Positions 28,101 through 37,059 of a stretch of DNA of 48,512 nucleotides are shown here, one piece after another. Positions within the stretch are counted from its first letter, which is position 1. Each line of letters starts with the position of its first letter. The position numbers and the translations under genes are program-made. Origin of the DNA: Myxococcus sp. (GTDB lineage: Bacteria > Myxococcota > Myxococcia > Myxococcales > Myxococcaceae); assembly GCA_014879945.1 (NCBI GenBank), contig JACSRE010000400.1, positions 1 to 48,512 of the forward strand, read 5' to 3'. The notes beneath the pieces are model-generated. The model was given only the letters and a program-made list of their open reading frames with translations. It did not search any database and had not been told where the DNA came from.

Positions 28101-29831
28101 ATACGGCTTGCCCGAGAGCGTCGAGGCGCGCACCGAGAAGCGCGCCAGCTCTCCGGGCCGGGTGACGCGCTGCCGCGCCAGCACGGTGCCCAGCAGATCG
28201 CTCTCGGCGAGGAAGAACGACTTGCCCGCGGTGGCGAAGGTGCCCTGGTCGTCGCGCGCGCGCACCGAGACCGAGTAGCGCCAGGGCTTGCGCTCATCGC
28301 CCGCCTCGAGGGCCGGCACCGGCACCGTGATGTCGGCCTCGCCCTCGGCGTTGAACTCGGCGGCCTGCTGCCAGACGTCGCCATAGCCCTCGGCCGAGGC
28401 GAAGAGCTTCTGCGGCACCGACAGCTTGCCCTCGGTCGTCGAGGCGGTGCCGTACGTCACCTCGGAGCCCTTGCCGCCGAGGCCCGAGTCGTCGACCCAC
28501 GCCGGGGAGTCCACCTGGGTGCGGTAGAGGAAGACGAGGTACTTCGTGTTCTTCGGAGCGCCGCCCGCGTACCGGCGCGCGCGCAGCTTCGCCTTGATGG
28601 TGCCGCCGGGCGTGACGGTCTCTTCGTCGGTCAGCACCTCGATGAAGAAGGTGGGCTTCACGTACTCCTGCACGCGCGCCTCGGACTGGTGCTCCGGCCC
28701 GTCGACCCTCGCGGTGAGCCGCAGCACGCCCGTGGGCAGGCCGGTCGGCACGACGAGCTGGCCCGAGAAGGCGCCGAACTCGTCGACCTTCGCCCTGCCC
28801 TTCACCACCGGCCCGTCCGAGAGCAGCTGCACCTCGAGGTCGGTCTTCTTCGGGGTGAAGAGCCGCGCCAGCGCGCTGTCGGGCTGCCGGAGCACGCCGC
28901 GGAACCGCACCGTGTCGCCCGGCTTGTAGATGGGCCGGTCGGAGTAGAGGAAGACGTCGGGCACCACCGCGAGCGTCGAGAAGAAGTCGGTGTCGATGAG
29001 CGCGGTGTCGGCGCCCAGCGTGGCGGTGACGATCAGCCGGGGCTCGGTCGCGCTCAGCCGCACCTCACCGTGCTCGTTCGTCTTGCCCTCGACGACCTGC
29101 CTGCCGGCCATCACCTTCACGGCGACGCCTGCCTTCGGGAGCTGATCGCGGCCCGCGACGCGCACCAGCACCTCGGCGTCGGTCTGCTTCACCACGACGG
29201 TGAGATCGGTGACGACCAGCACCACCTGCCCCTCGACCGAGCCCTGCACCAACTGCACGACGTAGACGCCCGCCGGGAGCGGGTCGAGGCGCACGCTGCG
29301 ATCTTGAAAGCCGGAGTCGCCGTTCCACGCCTCGAACCCGGGCACGGTGAAGTCGCGGTCGGTGCCGCCGAGGTCGAGGTTGAGCCACTGGCTGCGCACC
29401 AGCTCCATGGTGGTGGGCACCCCGATGAGGCGCTCGGGGCCCTGGTCGAGCTGCACCGGGTCGGCCGAGAGCGGCGCCGGGGCCTTCTCGAGCGCGGGGA
29501 TGACCGCCTTGCGGAACGGCGCGCCGAGCGAGAAGCGGAGCAGATCGACCGGGCTCCCGACGGCGTTGATGCCGCGTGAGAGCGCGCGGCCGGGGTTGGC
29601 CAGCGTCTGGGGCGGATCGTACGCGCGGCGCAGCGCCTGCTGGCTCTTGATGAACGCCTCGAGGTTCTTCGGCTTGAGCACCCGCAGCTCGACGGGCTCC
29701 TTCTCGGCGAACGACACCTCGAGCTGGGGCTGCTCGTTGGGCCCGAAGCTGCGGGGCACCGTGACGTAGAGCGGCTTGGCCTGGGCGGCGCCGGCGACGA
29801 GCAGACCGATGAGGACAGTGAGCGACTTCAT
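25185..29831 (-). CDS. Bacterial alpha-2-macroglobulin (YfaS/MagD-like) with thioester motif
   Basis: The 1548-residue protein has a Sec signal peptide (cleavage after AQA, 16-18) and no lipobox. It shows the macroglobulin plan: N-terminal MG domains, the YSDRPIYKPGDTVRFRG segment typical of the family, a DDTVYWNPAVVTDRDGRA segment next to the predicted bait region, and the thioester domain with YGCIEQ, giving Cys1078 and Gln1081 (CxEQ). The family traps proteases that cleave the bait and bond covalently through the thioester. The ATG overlaps the stop of the preceding gene, and the next gene starts inside its stop. It is probably periplasmic and protects the envelope from foreign proteases. 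Confidence 0.96.
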   Translation of the reverse strand: MKSLTVLIGLLVAGAAQAKPLYVTVPRSFGPNEQPQLEVSFAEKEPVELRVLKPKNLEAFIKSQQALRRAYDPPQTLANPGRALSRGINAVGSPVDLLRFSLGAPFRKAVIPALEKAPAPLSADPVQLDQGPERLIGVPTTMELVRSQWLNLDLGGTDRDFTVPGFEAWNGDSGFQDRSVRLDPLPAGVYVVQLVQGSVEGQVVLVVTDLTVVVKQTDAEVLVRVAGRDQLPKAGVAVKVMAGRQVVEGKTNEHGEVRLSATEPRLIVTATLGADTALIDTDFFSTLAVVPDVFLYSDRPIYKPGDTVRFRGVLRQPDSALARLFTPKKTDLEVQLLSDGPVVKGRAKVDEFGAFSGQLVVPTGLPTGVLRLTARVDGPEHQSEARVQEYVKPTFFIEVLTDEETVTPGGTIKAKLRARRYAGGAPKNTKYLVFLYRTQVDSPAWVDDSGLGGKGSEVTYGTASTTEGKLSVPQKLFASAEGYGDVWQQAAEFNAEGEADITVPVPALEAGDERKPWRYSVSVRARDDQGTFATAGKSFFLAESDLLGTVLARQRVTRPGELARFSVRASTLSGKPYGVTKGEVQFVLLGADGTTTTLSKQEFSTTDDGVARVEIKGTRPGVVEAQVTLKDKKGLSWTGTATALVLGSSGEAVMQVPTLTLEALGGVMEPGDTAEVVALLPEGWGVKEANEGSVWVTLTGAGIFKTERVAVKGQTAVYKFPIEKRFGAAVYAAIAYPSTSGRWEERIAGFRIVPRERTLAVQVDAERPEAAPLTTQTLTLRVTDHLGKPVQAQLSVGVVDKAVYALQTEFRPGIVDFFYPVGRDNVSTFASSEFQGYGYGDRIAQQLAKLPRRQFAAVKPPTKPKKEDDTVYWNPAVVTDRDGRATVSFKLNSMQTLWTVTAVAVDASGRFGEATSEFATRGALVVAANLPQFLREGDTATGSIRVTPGQSGPGEGTVTLETVGTGAATLEAKTDTLTLAKGGEAIVPLELKATRSGELSLGLKAKGLGDPISDVKRLAVLPAAIEEDLAVSSVNGGALSLPVPKGAQVLTSRLTLAPSMVDVALSNARDFLTYPYGCIEQLVSTTVPNVALYRTLERLKRLDALDKDSLTLLSEARSRAVQGTGRILDLEVKGGGFTWFSGYSEPSIEMTLIALDGLAYATEAGLLDKNDARLTESAAWLDARTNVPPGLEATRTYVLSRLQGARQAAKVRLLVQNAKPDDLYGLALAVLAAEHAGVANEPDLKDRIAALADESRKGVISNAVFRPDDAFFRYPLRNVGFTAILAHAASTREGDVDRTRARVLQLMADPSLSTFERSTALLHSQWLIERDIKAMKRLSPPTVEGAQVELVPSGLGLAAAVDPGANQLTVGAFDGVATWKARVRVPLENVQPRGEGMTIARAYFVLRGDQKVALGAGEPVKQGEDVFVELTIDARSEDRWRTIRSAYYVMEDPIPAGFTVVQEDKAYRSAPLNLPLTHEALKKRGATPERMTWFFEEKAWWSASPRVIGYVLRAQFPGTFTAPPATLDDMYARQVSARTGSAKLSISK

Positions 29832-31432
29832 GACTTGAACCCTCCCGAGACGATCTTCCCGTCAGCGCCAACCGTGGCCCGGAACCCGAGCGTGGGGAGC
29901 TGCTCGAGCAGCTTGCGGGCCGCTTCGATCTCCTGCGGCCCGGTGGTGGCGTTGGGCGCCGGGTGCTCCGACAGCCAGCCGTCGATGGTGAGCTGCGACA
30001 GCACCCGCCCCAGGTTGACGGTGAGCGCGATCGACGCGCTCTGGGCCAGCCCCTTCGCGACGGGCTGCGCGGCCTGCAGCATCGACGGGGTCTTCCCGCT
30101 GCAGGTGGTCTGCACGTCGGCCAGCAGCTCCCTGGTCGAGGCGAAGGCCAGCAGCGAGCACGCCTTCGCCTTCTGGAGCCCACCGCTGCCCTTCGTCATC
30201 GCGGCGTCGAGCGCCTTCTCGTCGGTCGCGTCGGCCCACAGCACGGCGACCTCGGTGTTGCGGTTGCCGCGCGGGTTCCAGATCACGGCGATCTGCCGCG
30301 GGGCGCCCATCGCCCACGACTTGCGCGTCTTGTCGAAGTCCTCGCCTTCGGGCGCGAGGGTGTCTCTCAACGAGATCGCGCTGAGCTCCTTCGGCAAGGT
30401 GACGGCGAGGAAGAGCACCACCCCGCTCTTCTCGGGGATCGCCTTGAGCAGCTCTGGCGAGGGCTCGAGGGCGGCGAGCCGACCCCCGGTGGCCTCGGCG
30501 TCGAGCCCCCTTGGGACGAAGGCCGAGCCCTCGACCCCGAAGTCGAGCGACGCGGTGCTGCCGAGGCCCAACATCGCCCCGAGGCTCTGCGGGCCGCGGC
30601 CGCCCTCACCGAGCGCGAAGCCGAGCGAGACCGCGACGCCCGGCCTGGCCGCCATCGCCGGGAGCTCCTTGCACATGGCCAACATCGCCGCCTGAGGCCG
30701 CGGCGAGAGCACGAGCCGATCGCCCAGGCGCGCCGCGAAGATGATCTTGTCGGCGAGCACGATGCGGTGAATCGACTCGTTCGAGGCGCCCCCGTCGGTG
30801 CTGCCCGTGCTGGAGACGCAGGCTGGCGGGTTGAAGCCACCCGAGGCCGCCACCTTCACGAGCGTGTCGAAGGCGCCGTTGGCGGCCGCGCCGGGCGAGG
30901 CCAGCACGATCGCAGGCGCGCCCTTGGCGCCTTCGCCGCCGTACCAGACGACGCGGTAGGGCGACGCCAGCACCTGATCGAGCACCAGCTCAGAGACCGC
31001 GCCCTTGAAGGCGTCGCCGATGTCTTCGCCGCGCGTGCCGAAGAAGCCGCCCCACGCCGCGATGAAGCCCTGGCCGACCGGGTCCTTGATGGCCTGGCCG
31101 AGCCACGCGTTCTTCCGCAGCACGCCGTGCACCGCCTGCGGGTCGGCGACGTGGAGCCAGAAGAGCTCTGGCGTCTCGCGCGAGGGCTCGGCCTCCATCG
31201 CGGCGTAGCCGACCTGTGGGCGGTCGGTGGCGCCGCTGACGCCGCTCGAGACCGACGGGGCGGTGCTGACCGGCGCGGGCGCGTCGGTGGTGGGCTTCTT
31301 GCCCGACTGCGACACGGCCACCACGACGCCGACGACGGCGATCACCGCGAGGGCGGCGACCAGCGGCCCCTTGCCTCCAGCCGGCGGTGGAGGGCTCTGC
31401 GGCGGCGACGGCGGTGGCTGGTTGGCGCTCAT
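29828..31432 (-). CDS. YfaA-like (DUF2138-type) membrane-anchored protein
   Basis: The 534-residue protein starts at an ATG overlapping the yfaT-like stop. A Pro-rich cytoplasmic head (residues 1-21) precedes one membrane helix (about 24-40) and a large periplasmic domain. Segments such as LFWLHVADPQAVHGVLRKNAWLGQAI and the position in the operon match YfaA (DUF2138), whose members accompany YfaS macroglobulins; family assignment is from gene order and partial resemblance. In Pseudomonas, MagB-type partners hold the macroglobulin at the inner membrane, and a similar anchoring role is likely here. Four cysteines in the periplasmic part could form disulfides. Confidence 0.75.
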   Translation of the reverse strand: MSANQPPPSPPQSPPPPAGGKGPLVAALAVIAVVGVVVAVSQSGKKPTTDAPAPVSTAPSVSSGVSGATDRPQVGYAAMEAEPSRETPELFWLHVADPQAVHGVLRKNAWLGQAIKDPVGQGFIAAWGGFFGTRGEDIGDAFKGAVSELVLDQVLASPYRVVWYGGEGAKGAPAIVLASPGAAANGAFDTLVKVAASGGFNPPACVSSTGSTDGGASNESIHRIVLADKIIFAARLGDRLVLSPRPQAAMLAMCKELPAMAARPGVAVSLGFALGEGGRGPQSLGAMLGLGSTASLDFGVEGSAFVPRGLDAEATGGRLAALEPSPELLKAIPEKSGVVLFLAVTLPKELSAISLRDTLAPEGEDFDKTRKSWAMGAPRQIAVIWNPRGNRNTEVAVLWADATDEKALDAAMTKGSGGLQKAKACSLLAFASTRELLADVQTTCSGKTPSMLQAAQPVAKGLAQSASIALTVNLGRVLSQLTIDGWLSEHPAPNATTGPQEIEAARKLLEQLPTLGFRATVGADGKIVSGGFKS

Positions 31433-31992
31433 GATGTCCACTCCTTGAAGCGGAAGAAGCCGAGGAACGACGGGTTCTGCGGCACCGGGCGCCACGCGCC
31501 GGGTGCGTCACGCATCAGCTCGCTCAAGCGGCCCACCCGCACGGGCGCGTCCTTCTCTCCCGGGTGGTAGACGACGTGGAGCTCGGCGTGCGCCCGGTCG
31601 GCCGGCGCGACCACCAGCATCAGGTGGAAGACGTCGCCCGAGTCGCGCTCCTGGCGAAAGGCGAGCACGTCGCCGCTCTTCACCGACGCGGCGCGCTCGT
31701 CACGCCCGAGGGGCTTGAAGCTGTAGCTCAGCAGGGTCTCGGCGTCGGCGAAGTCGGTGGGGCCGGTGCGTGAGGCAAACAGCGGGGCCTCGAGGCGGCG
31801 CGGGGCGATGCGCTTGTAGGCCTGGCGCAGGCTGAAGCGAACCAGGCCCGCGCAGTCGCGCTGCTCGGGCTGCCAGCGCCCGTCGAGCTCGCGCACCTGC
31901 GCCAGCGCGGTCTCGGCCGTCACCTGTCGGAGCAGCTCGATGGACGGGCCGGGCCCAGCCGCGAGCAGCGCCAGCGCCAGCGCCGCCGGCAC
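31429..31992 (-). CDS. YfaT-like DUF1175 protein with NlpC/P60-like Cys-His signature
   Basis: A 187-residue secreted protein with a GTG start and a short Ala/Leu-rich signal. The block QRDCAGLVRFSLRQAYKRI identifies DUF1175 (E. coli YfaT). Cys47 in DCAGLV, the GDVLAF turn (108-112 region) and His123 in FHLMLVV occur in the same order as the DCSGLV, GDLVFF and HVGIY elements of NlpC/P60 cysteine peptidases. This suggests a papain-like fold, perhaps a peptidoglycan peptidase or amidase. It lies 2 bases after the yfaP-like gene and overlaps the yfaA-like start (ATGA). Confidence 0.85.
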   Translation of the reverse strand: MPAALALALLAAGPGPSIELLRQVTAETALAQVRELDGRWQPEQRDCAGLVRFSLRQAYKRIAPRRLEAPLFASRTGPTDFADAETLLSYSFKPLGRDERAASVKSGDVLAFRQERDSGDVFHLMLVVAPADRAHAELHVVYHPGEKDAPVRVGRLSELMRDAPGAWRPVPQNPSFLGFFRFKEWTS

Positions 31993-31994
31993 GG

Positions 31995-32888
31995 TCAGTA
32001 CTCCCCGCCTTCGCCGCCGCCCTCGGTCTGCACGGCCTTCGCCGCCTCATCGAGGTTCGAGGGCCACCGCTCGTCGGTGGGCTTCGCCTCGCCCGAGGGC
32101 ACGTAGAGGAGCGCGCGCCCGCCGCCCAGGTTGAGCACCCACGCCAGCACCCGCGTCGAGCCCGGCGTCGCCAGGGGGATCTTCACCGTCTTGCGGATCT
32201 CGTTGGGCGTGCCCTCGAAGAGGGCGAGGTTGAGGGTCGCGATGGTGTGGGCCTTGTCACCGCTCGGCCAGTAGTTGGCGGCGATCAGGTACGTGCCCTT
32301 CGGCGGCGCGCGGTGCACGTAGAGGTACGGGCCGTAGCCCGGCTGATCGAAGCTGCCGGACTGCTCGTTCAAGAAGAACGTGCCGCCCGAGGGGCTCGCG
32401 GTGTTGGCCCAGTAGACGTGCGCCATCCTGGTGGCGTCGATCAGCCGCCCCGACTCGCTGGCGTCGGTCGGCTCGTAGACGTGCAGGTCGGTGTAGACGC
32501 CGTCGGTGTCGCTGGTGAGGACGACCTTCATCGGCACGGGAGGAATCTGCGCCCAGGTGGTGGCCTGCGCGCGCGCGGTGCCCGCCCTGTTGGTGGCCAG
32601 CACCGTCACCACGTTCTTCCCCGACGCCGCTGGGAACTCGCGCGAGAACGCGCCGCCGCGGGTGCGCATCAGGTAGCGATCGCCGTTGATGCTGACGGTG
32701 ACGGGGTCGATCGAGGTGTCGCTCAGGCGGCCCTCGACCTTGAGCATGCGCCCGACCGACCAGCCGCCCGTCGGCTTCGTCAGCGTCACCGTCGAGAGCG
32801 TGGTGCCCTTGCCGACCGGCACGCCGTCGTTGCGCGCAGGCGCCACCTTCGGCTGCGCGAGCGCGATCATCACCAGGACCTGAAGCAT
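31995..32888 (-). CDS. YfaP-like DUF2135 protein, first gene of the macroglobulin operon
   Basis: The 297-residue protein starts at an ATG preceded by GGGGG and begins with a signal peptide (MLQVLVMIALA). Residues 35-115 look like an Ig-like or carboxypeptidase-regulatory fold. The DUF2135 domain follows: TDLHVYEP, then GGTFFLNEQSG, a PGYGPYLYVHRAPPKGTY strand pair and ANYWPSGD. E. coli YfaP and equivalents in the Pseudomonas mag locus share this domain. It is expected in the periplasm and probably assists the macroglobulin. The open frame upstream of the chosen start has no signal peptide or family similarity. Confidence 0.88.
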   Translation of the reverse strand: MLQVLVMIALAQPKVAPARNDGVPVGKGTTLSTVTLTKPTGGWSVGRMLKVEGRLSDTSIDPVTVSINGDRYLMRTRGGAFSREFPAASGKNVVTVLATNRAGTARAQATTWAQIPPVPMKVVLTSDTDGVYTDLHVYEPTDASESGRLIDATRMAHVYWANTASPSGGTFFLNEQSGSFDQPGYGPYLYVHRAPPKGTYLIAANYWPSGDKAHTIATLNLALFEGTPNEIRKTVKIPLATPGSTRVLAWVLNLGGGRALLYVPSGEAKPTDERWPSNLDEAAKAVQTEGGGEGGEY

Positions 32889-33072
32889 GTGTGCCCCCAC
32901 GGAAGGTCTGCGAGCGGAGCGAGATACAAAGGTCGCGCCAGCGGCAAAGGCCAGCAGAAAGCGAGGTGAGCGCTCGCGGCGAGGTACCAGCACCGCGCTG
33001 CGCGGGCGGGCGGCCGCTACCATGAAGCGCCCTTGCCGCACCGGGATGCGTCAGGCGCGCTAGAACCGAGGC
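32889..33072. other. Divergent intergenic region before the macroglobulin operon
   Basis: This 184-base gap lies between the start of the leftward yfaP-like gene and the rightward histidine kinase, and is the longest gene-free stretch in the window. It should hold the promoter of the five-gene macroglobulin operon. I found no pair of -35/-10 boxes with proper spacing that I would defend. Confidence 0.3.
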
Positions 33073-34791
33073 GTGTCGTCCCCCGCCGCACCAGAAGCAG
33101 CCGCGAAGCGCTCCCGCTACGACGAGTTCGTGGAGCGCTTCATCCCCGCTGGCCTCGCGCCCGACGTGCTGCCACGCGCCCGGCTCTTCGTCACCGCGTG
33201 GCTGCCGGTCTTTCCGTTCTGTGTGCTCAGCGGCGCCTACTTCGCGGTGACGCGTTCGTGGGGCATGGTGGCGGCGCTGGCGATCGGCTTCGTGCTCGGG
33301 CTGGCGATGTTGTGGGTGTTGAAGGCCACCAGGCGCCTCGACGTCGCCGTGCACGGCTCCTTGTTGGTGGGCTCGGTCCTCTTCGCGGTGAGCGGGCTGA
33401 CCCAGACGCCGCCCGACCCGACGGCGCCGACGGTGCTGGTGGTGGTGCCGCTGTCTGCCGCCTTCGTGCTGGGCCGGCGCGCCGGCTGGGTCTGGCTCTT
33501 CCTGAGCATCGTGATCGTGACGGTGACGCTGTCGCTGGTGAACGCGGGCGTGTCGCTCCCCTACCGCGACGCCCAGCCGGTGGTGACGCAGGTGCTGAAC
33601 TTCGCCTACGCGATGCTGGTGGTGCTGGTGTTCGCGCGCAGCGCCGATCAGATGCGGGCCAGGGTCATCGAAGCCCAGCAGGCCGCGGCGAAGACCCGGA
33701 GCCGCTTCCTCGCCAACATCAGCCACGAGATCCGCACCCCCATGCACGGCGTGCTCGGCATGACCGAGGCGCTCCTGGCCAACGAGGCGCTCACGCCCGA
33801 GCTGAAGGACCGCCTGTCGATCATTCAGCGCAGCGGCAACCAGATGGTGTCGCTGATCAACGATCTGCTCGACCTCACCAAGATCGAGGCGGGGAAGCTG
33901 GCCATCGTCCCCACGCCGACGGACCTCGGCGAGCTCGTGTCCGACCTCGACGCGCTCTTCAGCCCGGTGGCCGCGCGCAAGCAGGTGGGCTTCGAGACCA
34001 GGGTGAACGCCGACGTGCCTGGCGTCGTGCAGGTGGACGGGCTGCGGCTCAAGCAGGTGCTGACCAACCTGGTGAGCAACGCGGTGAAGTTCACCGACGC
34101 CGGCCGGGTGCAGCTGTCGGTGAGCTCCGGGCCCACGGGGTTGACGTTCGAGGTGAGGGACACGGGCATCGGCATCGACGCCGCGCAGCTGCCCCGCTTG
34201 TTCAACGCCTTCGAGCAGGGAGACTCGTCGGCGACCAGGCCTCACGGCGGAACGGGCCTCGGCCTCGCGCTCAGCCGGCAGCTCGCGACGCTGCTGGGGG
34301 GCAGCCTGACGGTCGAGTCCACCCCGGGCATCGGGAGCGTCTTTCGCCTCGAGCTGCCGGTGGTGGCCGTCGAGGGCGCCGTCGCGGCGCCGCGCGCCAC
34401 GCCGCAGGTGGCGCCCGCGCAGCTCACCGTCCTGATCGTCGACGACAACGCGGTCAACCGCATGGTGGCCGAGACCCTGCTCAAGCACGCCGGCTACGTC
34501 GTCAAGACCGCCACCAACGGCCGGCAGGCCCTCGATACCGTCACCGCCGAGCACGTCGACGCCGTGTTGATGGACTGCCACATGCCGGTGATGGACGGCT
34601 TCGAGGCCACCGAGCAGATTCGCCGCCTCGACTCCCCCCGCGCGCGGGTGCCGATCATCGCGGTCACCGCCTCGGCCTCGGCCGAAGACCGCGAGGCCTG
34701 TCAGCGGGCCGGCATGAACGGCTTCCTCGCCAAGCCGGCGACCCTCGACGCGATGCTCGAGGCGATCGCCGGCGTCACCCGCCCGCCGTGA
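33073..34791 (+). CDS. Hybrid sensor histidine kinase with receiver domain
   Basis: The 572-residue protein has about five or six membrane helices (38-190), no periplasmic sensor domain of size, then HisKA with the phospho-His in ISHEIRTP (His218), an HATPase domain (N box [10 protein letters not shown] boxes DTGIGI and GGTGLGLAL) and a C-terminal receiver with DD (457-458), phospho-acceptor Asp501 in [11 protein letters not shown] and conserved Lys near the end (FLAKPA). The architecture resembles phosphorelay kinases whose receiver needs a separate Hpt protein. The sensing membrane domain is unassigned. The start is GTG. Its last 17 bases overlap the convergent transporter gene. Confidence 0.95.
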   Translation: MSSPAAPEAAAKRSRYDEFVERFIPAGLAPDVLPRARLFVTAWLPVFPFCVLSGAYFAVTRSWGMVAALAIGFVLGLAMLWVLKATRRLDVAVHGSLLVGSVLFAVSGLTQTPPDPTAPTVLVVVPLSAAFVLGRRAGWVWLFLSIVIVTVTLSLVNAGVSLPYRDAQPVVTQVLNFAYAMLVVLVFARSADQMRARVIEAQQAAAKTRSRFLANISHEIRTPMHGVLGMTEALLANEALTPELKDRLSIIQRSGNQMVSLINDLLDLTKIEAGKLAIVPTPTDLGELVSDLDALFSPVAARKQVGFETRVNADVPGVVQVDGLRLKQVLTNLVSNAVKFTDAGRVQLSVSSGPTGLTFEVRDTGIGIDAAQLPRLFNAFEQGDSSATRPHGGTGLGLALSRQLATLLGGSLTVESTPGIGSVFRLELPVVAVEGAVAAPRATPQVAPAQLTVLIVDDNAVNRMVAETLLKHAGYVVKTATNGRQALDTVTAEHVDAVLMDCHMPVMDGFEATEQIRRLDSPRARVPIIAVTASASAEDREACQRAGMNGFLAKPATLDAMLEAIAGVTRPP

Positions 34792-36025
34792 CGGCCGGCG
34801 CGCGCGCGCGCATGGGAATCAGCAGGCCCAGAAACGCCCACGACAGCCCGGCGCCGATCAAGAAGACGGGCGCCCAGCCCAGCCTGTCGACGAGCGCGCC
34901 CGACACCAGGCCGGTCGGCGACTTGCCCAGCACCTCGACGGCGGCCAGCAGCGTGAAGTGCGTGGCGCCCACGGCGCGATCGACCTTCGACATCATGAAG
35001 GCGAACATGCAGGTGGTGACGAGGCCGGCGAAGAAGTGCTCGGCGCCGGTGATGACGTTGATCACCAGCGGCGTGCCAGGCAACAGCCCCGCCGCCAGCG
35101 CCCACATGCCCACCAGCGAGAGCGCGCGCACCGCCGCGGTGGTGCCGACGGCCCGCAGCAGCGAGGTGCGCGAGGCCACTACCCCGCCGACGATGGAGCC
35201 GACCAGCGAGCCGACCTGACCGACCAGCGCGAAGCCGGCGACGTCTTCCTTCGAGTACGAGAGCACGCGCTGCAGGTACGGCTCGAAGACCGAGTCCGAG
35301 AGCGCCTCGCCCGTCTTGTAGGTGGCCACGAAGAGCACCAACCACGCGCCCTGGGGCCTGGCGACGAGCTGCCAGGCGCGACGCCCGATCTCCTTGAAGG
35401 CCAGGCGCTCCGCGGGCCGCCCCGTGGCCACCTCACGCGCAGGCTCCTTCACCCAGAACATCGCCACCGACGCGAGGCCGGCGATGGCGGCGAGCGCGAA
35501 GAAGGCCGGGCCCCAGCCGAGCGCCGGCAGCAGCAGGCCGATGAAGACGGCCCCGCCGACCGCCATGCCGATCTTGTAGGCCGCGACCTGCGCCGCGTTG
35601 CCCGCGCCGAGCTCGGCGTCGCTCAAGAGGTCGATGGCCAGCCCATCGACCGGCACGTCCTGCATCGAGGCGAACAGGTTCATCAGGAGCACGATGCCCA
35701 GCAGCGGCACCAACAGCTCCGGGTACGGGGTGAGGCCCGCGGCCGCGAGGCTCAACGCCAGGAGGATCATCAACGGCACGATCCACGACTTGCGGCGCCC
35801 GAAGCGCTCCGAGCCGTAGCGATCGACCAGCGGCGCCCAGACGGGCTTGATGCTCCACGGCAGCGACAGGAGCCCCAGCAGGGTGACCGCCGTCATCGGC
35901 ACCGTCTTGTCGTCGGCCAGCAGGAGCTTGAGCCCCTTGGACTGGAAGCCGAACGGCAGGCCCTGCACGAAGTACAGCAGCGACAACAGCCCCAGCTTCC
36001 AGGCGGCAGGCGCGCGGCGCGGCAT
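34775..36025 (-). CDS. AmpG-like major facilitator transporter
   Basis: A 416-residue protein with about twelve membrane helices. The opening LLYFVQGLPFGFQSKGLKLLL and the segment LPWSIKPVWAPLVDRYGSERFGRRKSW fit the AmpG/PAT branch of the major facilitator superfamily; ASMQDVPVDGLAIDLL is the equivalent of the AmpG SxQDxxxD signature. AmpG imports anhydromuropeptides for peptidoglycan recycling and links cell-wall damage to beta-lactamase induction; PAT relatives carry acetyl-CoA, so the substrate is not certain. It lies 5 bases after holB on the same strand and its end overlaps the histidine kinase gene. Confidence 0.88.
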   Translation of the reverse strand: MPRRAPAAWKLGLLSLLYFVQGLPFGFQSKGLKLLLADDKTVPMTAVTLLGLLSLPWSIKPVWAPLVDRYGSERFGRRKSWIVPLMILLALSLAAAGLTPYPELLVPLLGIVLLMNLFASMQDVPVDGLAIDLLSDAELGAGNAAQVAAYKIGMAVGGAVFIGLLLPALGWGPAFFALAAIAGLASVAMFWVKEPAREVATGRPAERLAFKEIGRRAWQLVARPQGAWLVLFVATYKTGEALSDSVFEPYLQRVLSYSKEDVAGFALVGQVGSLVGSIVGGVVASRTSLLRAVGTTAAVRALSLVGMWALAAGLLPGTPLVINVITGAEHFFAGLVTTCMFAFMMSKVDRAVGATHFTLLAAVEVLGKSPTGLVSGALVDRLGWAPVFLIGAGLSWAFLGLLIPMRARAPAVTAGG

Positions 36026-36030
36026 GCCGG

Positions 36031-37059
36031 TCAGGCCGCGAACATCTCGATGAACATGCGCTCGAGCTGCAGCCGGGCGGCGCCGTTGCGTTGGGTGATG
36101 GCGTTGCGCGCCTCGTCGATCAACACCGCGCGGCGCGCCAGGCCGGCGGCCGACACCCGCCCCGCGGCGGAGACGGCGAGCGGCTCGAGATCGGCGTTCA
36201 CCAGCGCCGCGCCCGGCACCCGGGCACAGCCGACGTCGCGCAGCCACACCTGCAGCACGTCGAGGGCGAGCTCGGCCGACGCGCGATCCTCCGCGAGCGT
36301 CTCGGCGAGGGCGAGCCAGCCCCGGGCGTCGCCGGGGGCGAGCGCCTCGAACCGCTCGATGATGTCCCTGCGCTCGGCGAGGCCGTCGACGTCGAAGTCG
36401 AGCGCGCGTGAGAGCGAGCCGCCGGCCATCGTGGCGGCCTGCGCGGCCGTGACGTCGTCGACGCCCTTCTTGTGCTGCTTGATGTGCTCGGTGAGGAAGG
36501 CCACCGGGAGCGGCCCGAAGCTGGCCTTCGAGCACCGGCTGCGAATGGTGGGCAGCAGCTTCTCGGGCGCCGACGAGACGAGGATCAGCACCGTGCCCGC
36601 GGGCGGCTCCTCGAGCGTCTTGAGGAGCGCGTTCTGCGCCGAGGCGTTCATCGCGTGCGCCGCGACGAGGATCGCGACCTTGGTCTTCGACTCGAGGGCG
36701 CGGAAGGCGAGGCGCTCCTGCAGCTGGCGGATCTGCTCGATGCGAATGTCGCGCGACGGCGTGCGCTCGAAGTCGCTGCGGCCGGCGAGGCCGCGCTGCA
36801 CCTGCTCGTCCTCGGGCATCACCAGAGTGACGTCGGGGTGGTTGCGCTTCTCGACGCGCCGGCAGCTCGCGCAGGCGCCGCAGCCGACGTTGGGCTGCTC
36901 GGTGCAGCACAGCGCCTGGGCCAGGCCCACCGCCGCCAGCTCCTTGCCGACCCCCTCGGGCCCCTGAAACAGCCACGCGTGGTGCACGTGGCCGCGCGCG
37001 AGCGCCGACTCGAGGGCAGAGACGGCGCGTTCCTGGCACTTCACGGCAGAGAGCGGCAT
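36031..37059 (-). CDS. holB: DNA polymerase III delta-prime subunit
   Basis: A 342-residue AAA+ clamp-loader subunit. It begins with the delta-prime block HHAWLFQGPEGVGKELAAVGLAQAL; the Walker A residue after GK is Glu, not Thr/Ser, as expected of a non-hydrolysing delta-prime. A four-Cys zinc module (CGACASC followed by NHPD) is in place. Further conserved blocks are VAILVAAHAMNASAQNALLKTLEEPP and the sensor-region SSAPEKLLPTIRSRC. It partners with the gamma/tau subunits and HolA in loading the beta clamp. The downstream AmpG-like gene is 5 bases away, so the two probably share a transcript. Confidence 0.96.
   Translation of the reverse strand: MPLSAVKCQERAVSALESALARGHVHHAWLFQGPEGVGKELAAVGLAQALCCTEQPNVGCGACASCRRVEKRNHPDVTLVMPEDEQVQRGLAGRSDFERTPSRDIRIEQIRQLQERLAFRALESKTKVAILVAAHAMNASAQNALLKTLEEPPAGTVLILVSSAPEKLLPTIRSRCSKASFGPLPVAFLTEHIKQHKKGVDDVTAAQAATMAGGSLSRALDFDVDGLAERRDIIERFEALAPGDARGWLALAETLAEDRASAELALDVLQVWLRDVGCARVPGAALVNADLEPLAVSAAGRVSAAGLARRAVLIDEARNAITQRNGAARLQLERMFIEMFAA

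Noticed and set aside
27477..29579. Long open frame on the + strand antisense to the macroglobulin gene
   Set aside because: It is rich in Arg, Gly, His and Leu with no domain motif, the usual shadow of a GC-rich gene; the opposite strand encodes a clear family member.
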